Assembly: GCF_011305415.1 (NCBI RefSeq)
Contig: NZ_JAANOQ010000006.1
Coordinates: 62,001 to 126,000 of the forward strand
Length of the DNA stretch: 64,000 nt
Direction: 5' to 3'
From: Flavobacterium bernardetii
GTDB taxonomy: Bacteria; Bacteroidota; Bacteroidia; Flavobacteriales; Flavobacteriaceae
Shown in pieces: positions 6,013 through 14,561 of the stretch (the stretch's first letter is position 1; the number at the start of each line of letters is the position of its first letter). Position numbers and translations under genes: made by a program. The notes beneath the pieces are model-generated. The model saw nothing but the letters and a program-made list of their open reading frames with translations. It was not told the origin of the DNA and did not search any database.

Positions 6013-8106
6013 ATGACTCCAAAAATCATAAAAGTTGCGCTAATTGGTAATCCAAATGTTGGAAAGACTTCTGTATTCAACCAATTGACAGGTTTAAATC
6101 AGCAAGTGGGGAACTATCCTGGAATTACAGTTGATAAAAAAACTGGTATTTCAAAATTGAACCAAATTACCAAAGCAAAAATTATAGATTTACCTGGAAC
6201 TTACAGTTTAAATGCGAATTCTATTGACGAAAATGTTGTGATTGAATTGCTTTTAAATAAAAACGATGAAGATTTTCCAGATGTTGCTGTTGTGGTGACG
6301 GAAGTAGAAAATTTGAAACGAAATTTATTACTTTTTACTCAAATAAAAGACCTTGAAATTCCGACGTTACTTGTCATTAACATGAGTGACCGAATGAAAC
6401 AAAAAGGGATTGAATTAGATATTCCGTTATTGGAAACGGCTTTAAAAACGAAAATCGCTTTAATTAGTTCTCGAAAAAATATCGGAATTGATAAGGTTAA
6501 AGAATTGATTATAAATTATAAAAACCTTTCAACAGAAGCGTGTTTAAATGCGAGTTCTATTGATGTAGAATATTTTAACCGATTACGAAAAGCGTTTCCA
6601 AATCAGTTATTATATAAATTATGGTTGGTAATTACGCAAGACGTTAATTTCTTGAATTTACAACGTAATGAAATTGAAAACACGTTCACACGTTCACACA
6701 CGGAATTAAAAAAACTACAACAAAAAGAAACCATAAAACGCTATCAATTTATTAATGACACGTTGAAAGTGGCTCAAAAAATTGACAAATCTAAAGCGAC
6801 AGATTTTCAAAGCACTCTAGATAATATTTTAACGCATAAAGTTTTTGGTTACCTAATTTTCTTCGGAGTTTTAATGCTTATTTTTCAATCAATTTTCGAT
6901 TGGAGTAGCATTCCGATGGATTTTATTGATACGAGTTTCTCCAAATTAAGCGCACTTACGAAAGACAATCTTCCGCACGGAAAATTCACCGATTTACTTT
7001 CCGACGGAATCATTCCTGGAATAGGTGGGATTGTGATTTTCATTCCGCAAATCGCCTTTTTATTCTTGTTTATTTCGGTGTTAGAAGAAAGCGGTTATAT
7101 GAGTCGAGTCGTGTTTTTAATGGATAAAATCATGCGCCGATTCGGATTATCTGGAAAAAGTATTGTGCCTTTAATTTCCGGAACAGCTTGTGCGATTCCA
7201 GCTATTATGAGCACTAGAAATATCGAAAACTGGAAAGAACGTTTAATTACGATTTTAATCACACCTTTCATTACCTGTTCGGCACGATTACCTGTTTATG
7301 CAATTTTAATTTCATTAATCATTCCAGAAAAACGCTTTTTAGGTTTTAGTTTACAAGGTTTAACTTTAATGGCCTTGTATTTAATGGCTTTTGTGGTCGC
7401 AATTGGTTCTGCTTATATTTTAAACAAGTTATTAAAACTACAATGCAAATCGTATTTTGTAGTAGAAATGCCGAGTTATAAAGTCCCAATGTTTAAAAAC
7501 GTAGCCTTAAATGTTTTAGAAAAAACTAAAGCATTTGTAACTGGAGCTGGAAAAATAATTTTAGCGATTTCCATTGTTTTATGGTTTTTAGGTTCGCATG
7601 GTTCATCAAATTTTGATAATGCTGAAAAAATTATCGCAGAAAAAAACACCAATACACGTTTAGAAGAAGGTGTTTTTGAAAATCAGGTTAGCGCTTACAA
7701 ATTAGAAAATTCTTACATGGGAATTATGGGTAAAACCATAGAGCCAGCTATCAAACCTTTGGGTTACGATTGGAAAATTGGAATTGCTGTGGTGAGTTCG
7801 TTCGCGGCTCGTGAAGTATTTGTTGGAACATTAGCCACCATTTACAGTGTAGGAAATCAAAGTGATGAAGAATCAACTATAAAAATGAAAATGGCAGAAG
7901 ATATTGATGCAAATGGTAATAGAATTTTCAATTTTGCAACAGGAATTTCACTACTTTTATTCTACGCTTTTGCGATGCAATGTGTGAGTACGCTTGCCAT
8001 TGTGAAAAAAGAAACCAACTCTTGGAAGTGGCCTTTAATTCAATTGGTTTTCATGAGTGGATTTGCTTATGTTGTGGCGTTAATTGCTTATCAAACATTG
8101 AAATAA
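6013..8106 (+). CDS. feoB: FeoB, ferrous iron transporter
   Basis: Product of 697 residues: an N-terminal GTPase domain and a C-terminal membrane permease. G1 is Gly-Asn-Pro-Asn-Val-Gly-Lys-Thr-Ser (about 11-19), switch I Gly-Asn-Tyr-Pro-Gly-Ile-Thr-Val, G3 Asp-Leu-Pro-Gly-Thr-Tyr-Ser and G4 Asn-Met-Ser-Asp. The membrane part from about residue 275 carries the two Gate-type repeats, with Cys in Ser-Gly-Thr-Ala-Cys-Ala-Ile-Pro and Thr-Cys-Ser-Ala-Arg-Leu-Pro-Val. It imports Fe(II) across the inner membrane. It is slightly shorter than many FeoB proteins but has all the key motifs. A small Cys-rich membrane protein gene follows at once, where other bacteria have feoC. Confidence 0.95.
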   Translation: MTPKIIKVALIGNPNVGKTSVFNQLTGLNQQVGNYPGITVDKKTGISKLNQITKAKIIDLPGTYSLNANSIDENVVIELLLNKNDEDFPDVAVVVTEVENLKRNLLLFTQIKDLEIPTLLVINMSDRMKQKGIELDIPLLETALKTKIALISSRKNIGIDKVKELIINYKNLSTEACLNASSIDVEYFNRLRKAFPNQLLYKLWLVITQDVNFLNLQRNEIENTFTRSHTELKKLQQKETIKRYQFINDTLKVAQKIDKSKATDFQSTLDNILTHKVFGYLIFFGVLMLIFQSIFDWSSIPMDFIDTSFSKLSALTKDNLPHGKFTDLLSDGIIPGIGGIVIFIPQIAFLFLFISVLEESGYMSRVVFLMDKIMRRFGLSGKSIVPLISGTACAIPAIMSTRNIENWKERLITILITPFITCSARLPVYAILISLIIPEKRFLGFSLQGLTLMALYLMAFVVAIGSAYILNKLLKLQCKSYFVVEMPSYKVPMFKNVALNVLEKTKAFVTGAGKIILAISIVLWFLGSHGSSNFDNAEKIIAEKNTNTRLEEGVFENQVSAYKLENSYMGIMGKTIEPAIKPLGYDWKIGIAVVSSFAAREVFVGTLATIYSVGNQSDEESTIKMKMAEDIDANGNRIFNFATGISLLLFYAFAMQCVSTLAIVKKETNSWKWPLIQLVFMSGFAYVVALIAYQTLK

Positions 8107-8107
8107 C

Positions 8108-8227
8108 ATGCAAGAAATTTTAACATATATCTGTTTAGCATTGGCAGTTGGATTTTTGATTAAAAAATTCTTCTGGAAGAAAAAAGCCAACAAAAAAGGC
8201 TGCGGTGATGATTGTGGTTGTAAGTAA
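8108..8227 (+). CDS. Small FeoB-associated Cys-rich membrane protein
   Basis: A 39-residue frame begins one base after the feoB stop codon. It consists of one membrane helix (about residues 4-22, Ile-Leu-Thr-Tyr-Ile-Cys-Leu-Ala), a Lys-rich stretch and a C-terminal Gly-Cys-Gly-Asp-Asp-Cys-Gly-Cys-Lys. This matches the small proteins known as the FeoB-associated Cys-rich membrane family, which follow feoB in many Bacteroidota and Firmicutes. Their function is not established; a role in handing over iron or supporting FeoB is a reasonable inference from the Cys cluster. It is short enough to be missed by gene finders with a length cut-off. Confidence 0.85.
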   Translation: MQEILTYICLALAVGFLIKKFFWKKKANKKGCGDDCGCK

Positions 8228-8267
8228 TTTTCGGCATTATTTTTGAAAGAAAAAGAAAAACTTCTTT

Positions 8268-9110
8268 ATGCTAAAAAATACTTTACTACTTATCCTTTTT
8301 ACTTTTTCAAGTAGCTTTTACGCTCAAAAAATTGACAAATCTAAGGACGAATTAAAATCAGGAAAAGAAGATAATCGCCCACCCTTACCTACCGAACCCA
8401 CTTATCAAAACACCACTACAACTGCTCGTGAAAGCGATGACTCTGACGATTTAAGCACACTAGCTTTTTTTGGAAAGGTTGGGTTTTATGTTTTTTTATA
8501 CGGAGGAATTGGCGATTACGAAAACGAAGATCATTTATTTAGCGAACTAACACCATATCCTTACTGCAATAACAAATCTGGAAATTATATGAGTTCTGAT
8601 ATTGAAGATGAATCGGAAGACTTAATGCGATTTGATGTAGAAAACCATTTTTTGTATGGAAATAATGCTTCTTTTGGAAATCATATGAAGGGGAAATTCA
8701 GGCCTTTTCAATATTTCTATCTGCAAGCCGATTATAGAGAATTAATAGAACGAGACAAATTCGCAAAAACAACTTCTAACTTATCCTTATTTCAATTTAA
8801 TTTAGGTTATGACCGAATACGTTTTGAAAAATTCAATTTAGGTTGGACGCTTGGCGCAACGTATATTGCTAACGACATCAATAAAGCCGGTTTCTCTTAC
8901 GGATTAAACACCGATTTTTTTCCATTTAAAAATGTGAGTTTTAATAGTGCAATGCTTTGGAGTAAAATCAACGGATTACCCGTAAACTCCTTCGAATTTA
9001 GAGGAAAATACCACAAGAAAAATCACTTTTTTTCTATGGGTTATGAGAATTTAAGAATTGCTTCACCAAGTTATAATTATGCGACTTTTGGAGCTGGGTT
9101 TTATTTTTAA
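8268..9110 (+). CDS. Predicted outer-membrane protein, function unknown
   Basis: Product of 280 residues. A signal peptide (ending Ser-Phe-Tyr-Ala-Gln) is followed by a low-complexity, charged and Thr-rich linker (about 20-70), then a beta-strand-rich region ending Phe-Gly-Ala-Gly-Phe-Tyr-Phe, the aromatic C-terminus usual for outer-membrane barrels. I do not recognise the family. It follows the feo genes by 40 bp on the same strand and converges with the lipoprotein gene, leaving one base between the stop codons. Co-transcription with feoAB is possible but unproven. Confidence 0.7.
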   Translation: MLKNTLLLILFTFSSSFYAQKIDKSKDELKSGKEDNRPPLPTEPTYQNTTTTARESDDSDDLSTLAFFGKVGFYVFLYGGIGDYENEDHLFSELTPYPYCNNKSGNYMSSDIEDESEDLMRFDVENHFLYGNNASFGNHMKGKFRPFQYFYLQADYRELIERDKFAKTTSNLSLFQFNLGYDRIRFEKFNLGWTLGATYIANDINKAGFSYGLNTDFFPFKNVSFNSAMLWSKINGLPVNSFEFRGKYHKKNHFFSMGYENLRIASPSYNYATFGAGFYF

Positions 9111-9111
9111 A

Positions 9112-9510
9112 TTATTCTAAAATCAATTGAATTTTATACTCTTTTAACTCTATCTGATTTTCAGTTTTAGTTGGCGAAACTATATAGCTTTTCAGTTTTT
9201 TATTTTGAGGAATATACTTTTCAAACCAAACCAAATTTTCATCTCTAGTTTTTGGTGAGAATGTCAATTGAATAGTTTCATTTAGCGCTTTATTTTGCCA
9301 AACACTTACTTCCATGACTAATTCTCCTGCCCAAACACAATTCACACCTTGAGGACATCTAGAATCGGAAATAATTTTATCAATCACAATGGTATAGTCG
9401 TTCACCACTATTTCCTTTTTAGAAGTAATTGTAATTTCATTTGAATTCTCTTTTACAGATTTACAAGCTACAAAAGCACATAAAACAATAACTAAAATTA
9501 ATTTTTTCAT
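9112..9510 (-). CDS. Lipoprotein of unknown function
   Basis: Product of 132 residues with a lipoprotein signal peptide (Ala-Phe-Val-Ala-Cys at residues 12-16). The mature part contains Ser-Arg-Cys-Pro-Gln-Gly-Val-Asn-Cys-Val-Trp-Ala-Gly-Glu, a motif I have seen in many small uncharacterised Bacteroidota lipoproteins; the two Cys could form a disulphide. It lies 20 bp downstream of the ZIP transporter gene on the same strand, so it may be the third gene of the DtxR-ZIP operon, but nothing in its sequence shows metal binding. Confidence 0.75.
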   Translation of the reverse strand: MKKLILVIVLCAFVACKSVKENSNEITITSKKEIVVNDYTIVIDKIISDSRCPQGVNCVWAGELVMEVSVWQNKALNETIQLTFSPKTRDENLVWFEKYIPQNKKLKSYIVSPTKTENQIELKEYKIQLILE

Positions 9511-9530
9511 CTGAATTTTATTAAATTATC

Positions 9531-10349
9531 TTACCCTAAAGCTACATCTAAACTCATCATCACAATAAATCCACCAATAAAACCTAAAGTAGCAATATCT
9601 GTATTTTTATCTTGTTGCGTTTCTGGAATCACTTCTTCTACTACCACAAAAATCATCGCACCAGCTGCAAAAGCTAAAGCATAAGGTAAAATTGGTGTAA
9701 AAAAAGTTACGGCAAACGCACCTATAACTCCAGCAATAGGTTCAACAATCGCGGATGATTGACCGTACATAAAACTTTTTCTACGACTCATTCCCATTCT
9801 TCGTAAAGGCATAGAAACCGCAATTCCTTCAGGAAAATTTTGAATTCCAATTCCAATAGCCAAAGTAACAGCTCCAGCAATAGAAGCTTCCGGAATTCCA
9901 GCAGCAACTCCACCAAATAAAACCCCAACAGCTAATCCTTCTGGAATATTATGTAAAGTTATGGCTAAAACCAACAAAGTAGTGCGTTGCCAAGGTGATT
10001 TTATACCTTCTGTTTCTTTAAAATTAATATGTAAATGAGGCAGTGTTTTGTCTAATGCAAATAAGAATAACGCACCCATTAAAAACCCTGAAGCAGCCGG
10101 TATTACTTTTGTAAAACCTTCGCCTTCACTCATTTCTATGGCTGGTGCTAATAAGCTCCAATAACTTGCTGCCACCATTACACCGCCAGTAAAACCTAAC
10201 ATTCCATCTAAAACGGCTCTGTTCATCGTTTTAAAAAAGAACACCAAAGAAGCTCCAGCTGCAGTAACCAACCACGTAAACATAGTCGCGTAAAAGGCTG
10301 CTAAAATGGGATCAATGCCTTCTAAATATTTTATTAAATCTTGATACAT
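9531..10349 (-). CDS. ZIP-family metal transporter
   Basis: Product of 272 residues with about eight membrane segments. The family signatures are in helices IV and V: His-Asn-Ile-Pro-Glu-Gly-Leu-Ala near 138 and Gln-Asn-Phe-Pro-Glu-Gly-Ile-Ala near 171, which line the metal path; a conserved Glu-Pro-Ile-Ala-Gly follows. ZIP proteins bring Zn, Mn or Fe into the cytoplasm. It starts one base after the stop codon of a DtxR-type regulator, so the pair form an operon and the cargo is probably a metal sensed by that regulator (Mn or Fe most likely). Confidence 0.9.
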   Translation of the reverse strand: MYQDLIKYLEGIDPILAAFYATMFTWLVTAAGASLVFFFKTMNRAVLDGMLGFTGGVMVAASYWSLLAPAIEMSEGEGFTKVIPAASGFLMGALFLFALDKTLPHLHINFKETEGIKSPWQRTTLLVLAITLHNIPEGLAVGVLFGGVAAGIPEASIAGAVTLAIGIGIQNFPEGIAVSMPLRRMGMSRRKSFMYGQSSAIVEPIAGVIGAFAVTFFTPILPYALAFAAGAMIFVVVEEVIPETQQDKNTDIATLGFIGGFIVMMSLDVALG

Positions 10350-10350
10350 A

Positions 10351-10998
10351 TTATTTTACGTATAAATTATTAGCAATTTTGTCTGATATAACTAAAATAG
10401 TATTGTTAATTTCAATTTTTATTGTGCCATCAAAGGCTTCTTTTTCTAAAACTTTAATATTTGTGCCTAATGAAATCTGCTGTTTGTTTAAATATTGTAA
10501 AAAATCTACTGAAGTATCTTTTACACCAACACACGTGATGGTTTTTCCTGTTTCAATTTCAGAAAGTAATTGTTTTGCTATTGTTGGAATTTCTCCTTTT
10601 GCATTCGGAATTGGGTCGCCATGAGGATCAAAACTTGGGAAATTTAAAAACTTATCCAACTGATTAATCAATTTTTCCGAACGAATGTGTTCTAATTCTT
10701 CCGCAACTTCATGCACTTCATCCCAAGCAAAACCTAATTTTTCTACTAAAAAAACTTCCCACAAACGATGATTTCTGACAATCATTTTCGCATTTAGTTT
10801 CCCTTTATCAGTTAAAAAAACACCTTGATACTTTTGATAGTCCACCAATTCTTTGTCCGATAATTTCTTAAGCATATCTGTTACAGATGAGGCTTTTGTA
10901 TCTAACATTCCAGCAATAGCATTCGTATTCACTCCTTTTGGCGAAAGGTTTGACAAATGATAAATTACTTTTAAATAGTTTTCTTCGGAAGTGGTCAT
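10351..10998 (-). CDS. DtxR/MntR-type metal-dependent repressor
   Basis: Product of 215 residues: a winged helix at 1-65 (Asn-Ala-Ile-Ala-Gly-Met-Leu-Asp-Thr-Lys-Ala-Ser-Ser-Val), a dimerisation and metal-binding region (His97-type helices around Glu-Val-Ala-Glu-Glu-Leu-Glu-His) and a C-terminal FeoA/SH3-like domain, which Mn-only MntR proteins lack. Such proteins bind DNA when loaded with Fe(II) or Mn(II). The gene is divergent from a TonB receptor; a perfect 9-bp-arm palindrome lies between them at 11050-11071. Its own -7 box is probably TATTTTTG on the minus strand at 11020-11013, giving a leader of about 8 nt. Confidence 0.9.
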   Translation of the reverse strand: MTTSEENYLKVIYHLSNLSPKGVNTNAIAGMLDTKASSVTDMLKKLSDKELVDYQKYQGVFLTDKGKLNAKMIVRNHRLWEVFLVEKLGFAWDEVHEVAEELEHIRSEKLINQLDKFLNFPSFDPHGDPIPNAKGEIPTIAKQLLSEIETGKTITCVGVKDTSVDFLQYLNKQQISLGTNIKVLEKEAFDGTIKIEINNTILVISDKIANNLYVK

Positions 10999-11049
10999 AA
11001 AATACGTTTCAACAAAAATAGTGAATAATATTTCATTACTACAAATAAT

Positions 11050-11071
11050 ATTTTTAGATTTGTCTAAAAAT
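11050..11071 (+). promoter_or_regulatory. Palindromic operator overlapping the TonB receptor promoter
   Basis: ATTTTTAGA, four bases, TCTAAAAAT: perfect 9-bp arms. The core TTTAG-N6-CTAAA resembles MntR/DtxR-type boxes. The left arm and spacer contain TAGATTTG (11055-11062), a perfect -7 box for the receptor gene that begins at 11085, so a bound repressor would cover the promoter. The repressor is probably the divergently encoded DtxR-type protein. Confidence 0.65.
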
Positions 11072-11084
11072 TAAATTATATATA

Positions 11085-13124
11085 GTGAAAAAAATATTTC
11101 TGCTATTCTTTTTTTCTGTTCTTTCTCAAGCGCAAATAAAAGATACTATTGCAAAAAATACAGATAAAGACATTGATGAAATTGTTATTACAGGAACTTT
11201 AAAAGCCGTTTCTCGGTTGGAAACTCCAGTTCCTGTAGAAATTTATACGTCAACTTTCCTAAAGAAAAATCCAACTTCCAACATTTTTGAAGCTTTGCAA
11301 AACGTAAATGGTGTGCGTCCGCAATTGAATTGCAATATTTGTAATACTGGCGACATTCATATTAATGGTTTGGAAGGTCCGTATACGATGGTTACGATTG
11401 ATGGAATGCCAATTGTAAGTTCGCTTTCTACGGTTTATGGCTTATCTGGAATTCCTAATTCATTAATTGATCGAATTGAAATTGTAAAAGGTCCGGCTTC
11501 TTCTTTATATGGAAGTGAAGCTGTTGGTGGATTAATCAATATTATCACTAAAAACGCGACTCAAGCTCCAATTTTTTCTGCAGATTTTTTCACGACTTCA
11601 TGGTTAGAAAACAATTTAGATTTAGGTTTCAAAAAGAACATAAAAAACAAAGCAAATACATTAATTGGCTTGAATTATTACAATTACAATTCGCCAATAG
11701 ACAACAATAACGATAATTTTACCGATGTCACTTTACAGGAAAGAATTTCGATTTTTAACAAATGGAATTTCATCCGAAAAAATGATAAATTATTCACTTT
11801 GGCTGGTCGTTTTTTTTACGAAGATCGTTGGGGTGGTGAAATGAATTGGAACAAATCGTACCGAGGAACTAATAAAGTATATGGAGAAAGTATTTACACG
11901 TCTCGTCAAGAATTAATTGGAAAGTATCAATTACCTGTTTCAGAAAAAATTTATTTCTCCTTTTCAGCCACTAACCACAATCAAGATTCTTATTATGGAA
12001 CCACTAAATATTTAGCACAACAACAAATTGGTTTCGGACAACTAACATGGGATAAAAAAATTGGCAATCACGACTTTTTATTAGGAAGTGCTTATCGTTA
12101 CCAATTTTATAACGACAATACAACCGCAACAGTTGCACCAGAAAGAACAAACATTTATAGTATTTTCGGTCAAGACGAAATAAAATTGGCAAAAATGCAC
12201 AGTGTTTTATTGGGAAGTCGATTGGATTACAACAACAATCACGGATACATTTACACGCCACGAATAGCATACAAATGGAAATTTACTGATTCGGATATTT
12301 TTAGAATTAATGCTGGAACTGGATTTAGAGTCGTGAATTTATTTACCGAAGAACACGCCGCGCTTACAGGTTCAAGAGAAGTAATTGTTGAAGAAGATTT
12401 GAAACCAGAAAAGTCGTTTAATGTGAATGTGAATTATTTAAAAAAGATGCGATTTGAAAATACTTCGTCTTTAGGTTTTGACATTTCCGCTTGGTATACT
12501 CATTTTTCGAATCAAATTATTCCGGATTACGACACCAATCCAAATCAAATTATTTATAAAAACTTAAATGGTTTTGCGGTAACAAAAGGGATAAGCATGA
12601 ATATCGATTATATGTCGAATTTCGGATTAAAAGCAATTTTGGGAGCTAGTATTTTAGAAAGTGAAAACACAAAAGATGGCGTAACCTCAACACCAATTTT
12701 AACGGAGAAATATAGCGCGAATTGGGCGATAACTTATGAAATTTTAGAATGGAATTTATCTTTTGATTATACCGGAAATTTATATGGTCCGATGCGATTG
12801 CCTTTATTAAGCAGCTTAGATCCTAGAGCAGGAACATCGCCAGTTTGGAGCATTCAAAACATTCAAGCAACGTATAAGTGGAACAATACATTTGAAATAT
12901 ATGGTGGAATTAAGAACTTATTAAATTGGACACCCAACAAAAAAAATGCGTTTTTAATTGCAAGACCAAATGATCCATTTGATGAAAATGTGCAATTTGA
13001 TGGAAACGGAAATGTCATTGCTACTCCAGAAAATCCGTATGCTTTAACTTTTGATCCCGCTTATGTGTACGCTCCCAATCAAGGAATTAGAGGTTTCTTA
13101 GGATTAAGATATTATTTGAAATAA
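11085..13124 (+). CDS. TonB-dependent outer-membrane receptor, probably for a metal complex
   Basis: Product of 679 residues with a GTG start at 11085 (Met-Lys-Lys and a signal peptide ending Gln-Ala-Gln). The TonB box region is Asp-Glu-Ile-Val-Ile-Thr-Gly-Thr (about 30-37). The plug domain follows, with Val-Lys-Gly-Pro-Ala-Ser-Ser-Leu-Tyr-Gly-Ser-Glu near 140, then the 22-stranded barrel ending Gly-Leu-Arg-Tyr-Tyr-Leu-Lys. The plug has a Cys pair (Asn-Cys-Asn-Ile-Cys-Asn, about 84-89) that could form a disulphide. The operator overlapping its promoter and the divergent DtxR/ZIP operon suggest uptake of manganese, iron or zinc; the cargo cannot be read from the sequence. Confidence 0.88.
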   Translation: MKKIFLLFFFSVLSQAQIKDTIAKNTDKDIDEIVITGTLKAVSRLETPVPVEIYTSTFLKKNPTSNIFEALQNVNGVRPQLNCNICNTGDIHINGLEGPYTMVTIDGMPIVSSLSTVYGLSGIPNSLIDRIEIVKGPASSLYGSEAVGGLINIITKNATQAPIFSADFFTTSWLENNLDLGFKKNIKNKANTLIGLNYYNYNSPIDNNNDNFTDVTLQERISIFNKWNFIRKNDKLFTLAGRFFYEDRWGGEMNWNKSYRGTNKVYGESIYTSRQELIGKYQLPVSEKIYFSFSATNHNQDSYYGTTKYLAQQQIGFGQLTWDKKIGNHDFLLGSAYRYQFYNDNTTATVAPERTNIYSIFGQDEIKLAKMHSVLLGSRLDYNNNHGYIYTPRIAYKWKFTDSDIFRINAGTGFRVVNLFTEEHAALTGSREVIVEEDLKPEKSFNVNVNYLKKMRFENTSSLGFDISAWYTHFSNQIIPDYDTNPNQIIYKNLNGFAVTKGISMNIDYMSNFGLKAILGASILESENTKDGVTSTPILTEKYSANWAITYEILEWNLSFDYTGNLYGPMRLPLLSSLDPRAGTSPVWSIQNIQATYKWNNTFEIYGGIKNLLNWTPNKKNAFLIARPNDPFDENVQFDGNGNVIATPENPYALTFDPAYVYAPNQGIRGFLGLRYYLK

Positions 13125-13130
13125 AATCCA

Positions 13131-13159
13131 AAAAGCCCGCTTTTATGAGGCGGGCTTTT
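13131..13159. terminator. Bidirectional Rho-independent terminator
   Basis: AAAAGCCCGC and GCGGGCTTTT form a perfect 10-bp stem around a nine-base loop, flanked by A and T runs. It sits between the convergent TonB receptor gene and the gene at 13178-13528 and can serve both. Confidence 0.9.
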
Positions 13160-13177
13160 CTTTATAACTCTAAAAAA

Positions 13178-13528
13178 TTAATTGAAGTTGATATTATTAT
13201 CAAAATCTTTATAGGTTAAAAAACCTTTTTTTTCTGTATCAAAATCGAGCAAGCTCAACAGTTCAAACAATTCATATCTATCAATTAGAATGATAAAATT
13301 TTTCTGTAACGTAGGAATTGGAATTTTCTTATTATAAATAGAATTTTCATATTCGTTTTCCCAATAACTGATATCTACTTTTCGTAAAAAATCTTTAAAT
13401 GTTTCTAATTCGATTATATCTAAACTAAAATGTAGGTTATTAAAACTCAATTGGAATTTCTTGCAATTATTCATATAAATTAAAATTCCATTTTTTGTTT
13501 CTTTAACTTTTGTAAAATTGCAACACAT
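13178..13528 (-). CDS. Small conserved protein, DUF6686-like
   Basis: Product of 116 residues beginning Met-Cys-Cys-Asn. It contains Asn-Asn-Cys-Lys-Lys-Phe-Gln-Leu-Ser-Phe-Asn-Asn, which recalls small flavobacterial proteins (DUF6686 from memory) with a Cys-containing N-terminus and a stretch of beta-strands and helices. No signal peptide or membrane segment. It follows the DUF6607-like gene after 7 bp on the same strand and so is probably co-transcribed within the heme locus. A role in heme or iron use is only suggested by position. Confidence 0.6.
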   Translation of the reverse strand: MCCNFTKVKETKNGILIYMNNCKKFQLSFNNLHFSLDIIELETFKDFLRKVDISYWENEYENSIYNKKIPIPTLQKNFIILIDRYELFELLSLLDFDTEKKGFLTYKDFDNNINFN

Positions 13529-13535
13529 AACTATC

Positions 13536-14447
13536 TTATTTTGAGATGTAACTTTCTATAATTTTAGCCACTTCTTCTCTTGAAGCATCTGCTTTTAAGT
13601 CGAATAATTTCATAAATAATGGCTGATTGTCCACTTTTTTCTCTAAAGTCAAATCTTTATTTTTTAAGAAAACAATTTCCCATTGGTCTCTGACTTTTTT
13701 CCAAACCGAATTGTTCTTTTTCCACCAATCTTGTGCGATTTTACATTTAGAATCATCCACTTTTGTATATACATCATGACCTTTTTCTTGCGCTAATAAC
13801 ACGTCTTTTTCATTATTTTTTCTAATCAACTTAGCATTATCTTGATCATGAATCCAACCAGTTGTAGTTATTTCCTGCACATTTGTTCTTTTCAAAACAT
13901 TATAATCATTTCTAATTGTATGTTCTCTTCTTGGTAAAGGAGCATCTGTTGTATTTACCCAATAATGTCTTCCGTCTACGTGAACCCAAGTCGCTGTTCC
14001 TTCATATCTCGGACTATCATCCACTTGATATACTTTTTGTGTCCATTGTCCTTTCACTTCTTTTGGCGATAATTGATTAAAATCCCAAGTCGTTTCTTTA
14101 TTGAAGGTATAAAATTTTGTGTTTTCGAACAACCAATCTTGACGCCAATGTTTTACAATTGATTCTTCTGTTTTTCCTGTAATTAATAAATGCTGTAACG
14201 AAATTTTATTAGGTTGGTCTTCAATTAATTCTACCCATTCTAAAGCGGTTTCATGTTTTACAGGCGATTTTTTATACAAACTGTCTTTAGAATAACTAAA
14301 AGTTTCCGCAAAATTGAACTGCACTTCGTAACAACCACACATCGATTTAATGGCTTTTACGTCTTCTTTCTTTTTTACATCCTGACTTCTTCCTACAAAG
14401 CCAATTAACAATAATGTGGTTGTTAAAATAAATGTGTTGATTTTCAT
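13536..14447 (-). CDS. Secreted DUF6607-like protein of the heme locus
   Basis: About 303 residues from the ATG at 14447, where a good signal peptide (Met-Lys-Ile-Asn-Thr-Phe-Ile-Leu) starts; an upstream ATG at 14501 would add 18 unlikely residues and run into the promoter. The mature protein has Lys-Ser-Met-Cys-Gly-Cys-Tyr-Glu-Val, many Trp residues and Gly-Arg-His-Tyr-Trp-Val-Asn, which I associate with the DUF6607 family, often found beside heme receptors and HmuY in Bacteroidota. The function of that family is unknown. It is divergent from an HmuR-like receptor; a minus-strand -7 box TATATTTG lies at 14486-14479. Confidence 0.7.
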   Translation of the reverse strand: MKINTFILTTTLLLIGFVGRSQDVKKKEDVKAIKSMCGCYEVQFNFAETFSYSKDSLYKKSPVKHETALEWVELIEDQPNKISLQHLLITGKTEESIVKHWRQDWLFENTKFYTFNKETTWDFNQLSPKEVKGQWTQKVYQVDDSPRYEGTATWVHVDGRHYWVNTTDAPLPRREHTIRNDYNVLKRTNVQEITTTGWIHDQDNAKLIRKNNEKDVLLAQEKGHDVYTKVDDSKCKIAQDWWKKNNSVWKKVRDQWEIVFLKNKDLTLEKKVDNQPLFMKLFDLKADASREEVAKIIESYISK

Positions 14448-14487
14448 AATGTTATGATTTAAGATTAAATTTCTGATGCAAATATAT

Positions 14488-14516
14488 TTATTTTTATTCA
14501 TTCTAAATAAAAATAA
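14488..14516. promoter_or_regulatory. Inverted repeat between divergent heme-locus promoters
   Basis: TTATTTTTATT, seven bases, AATAAAAATAA: perfect 11-bp arms. It lies exactly between two perfect, outward-facing -7 boxes (minus strand TATATTTG at 14486-14479, plus strand TATATTTG at 14521-14528), so it covers the upstream parts of both promoters. That is where a shared regulator such as Fur would act. The arms are only A and T, so chance is a real alternative. Confidence 0.45.
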
Positions 14517-14561
14517 TATATATATTTGTCGAAATAATTTTATTAAGTCTAATTTAATATA

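Noticed and set aside
14447..14501. Upstream start of the DUF6607-like gene at 14501
   Set aside because: It adds 18 residues before a clear signal peptide and overlaps the promoter and inverted repeat; the ATG at 14447 is better.
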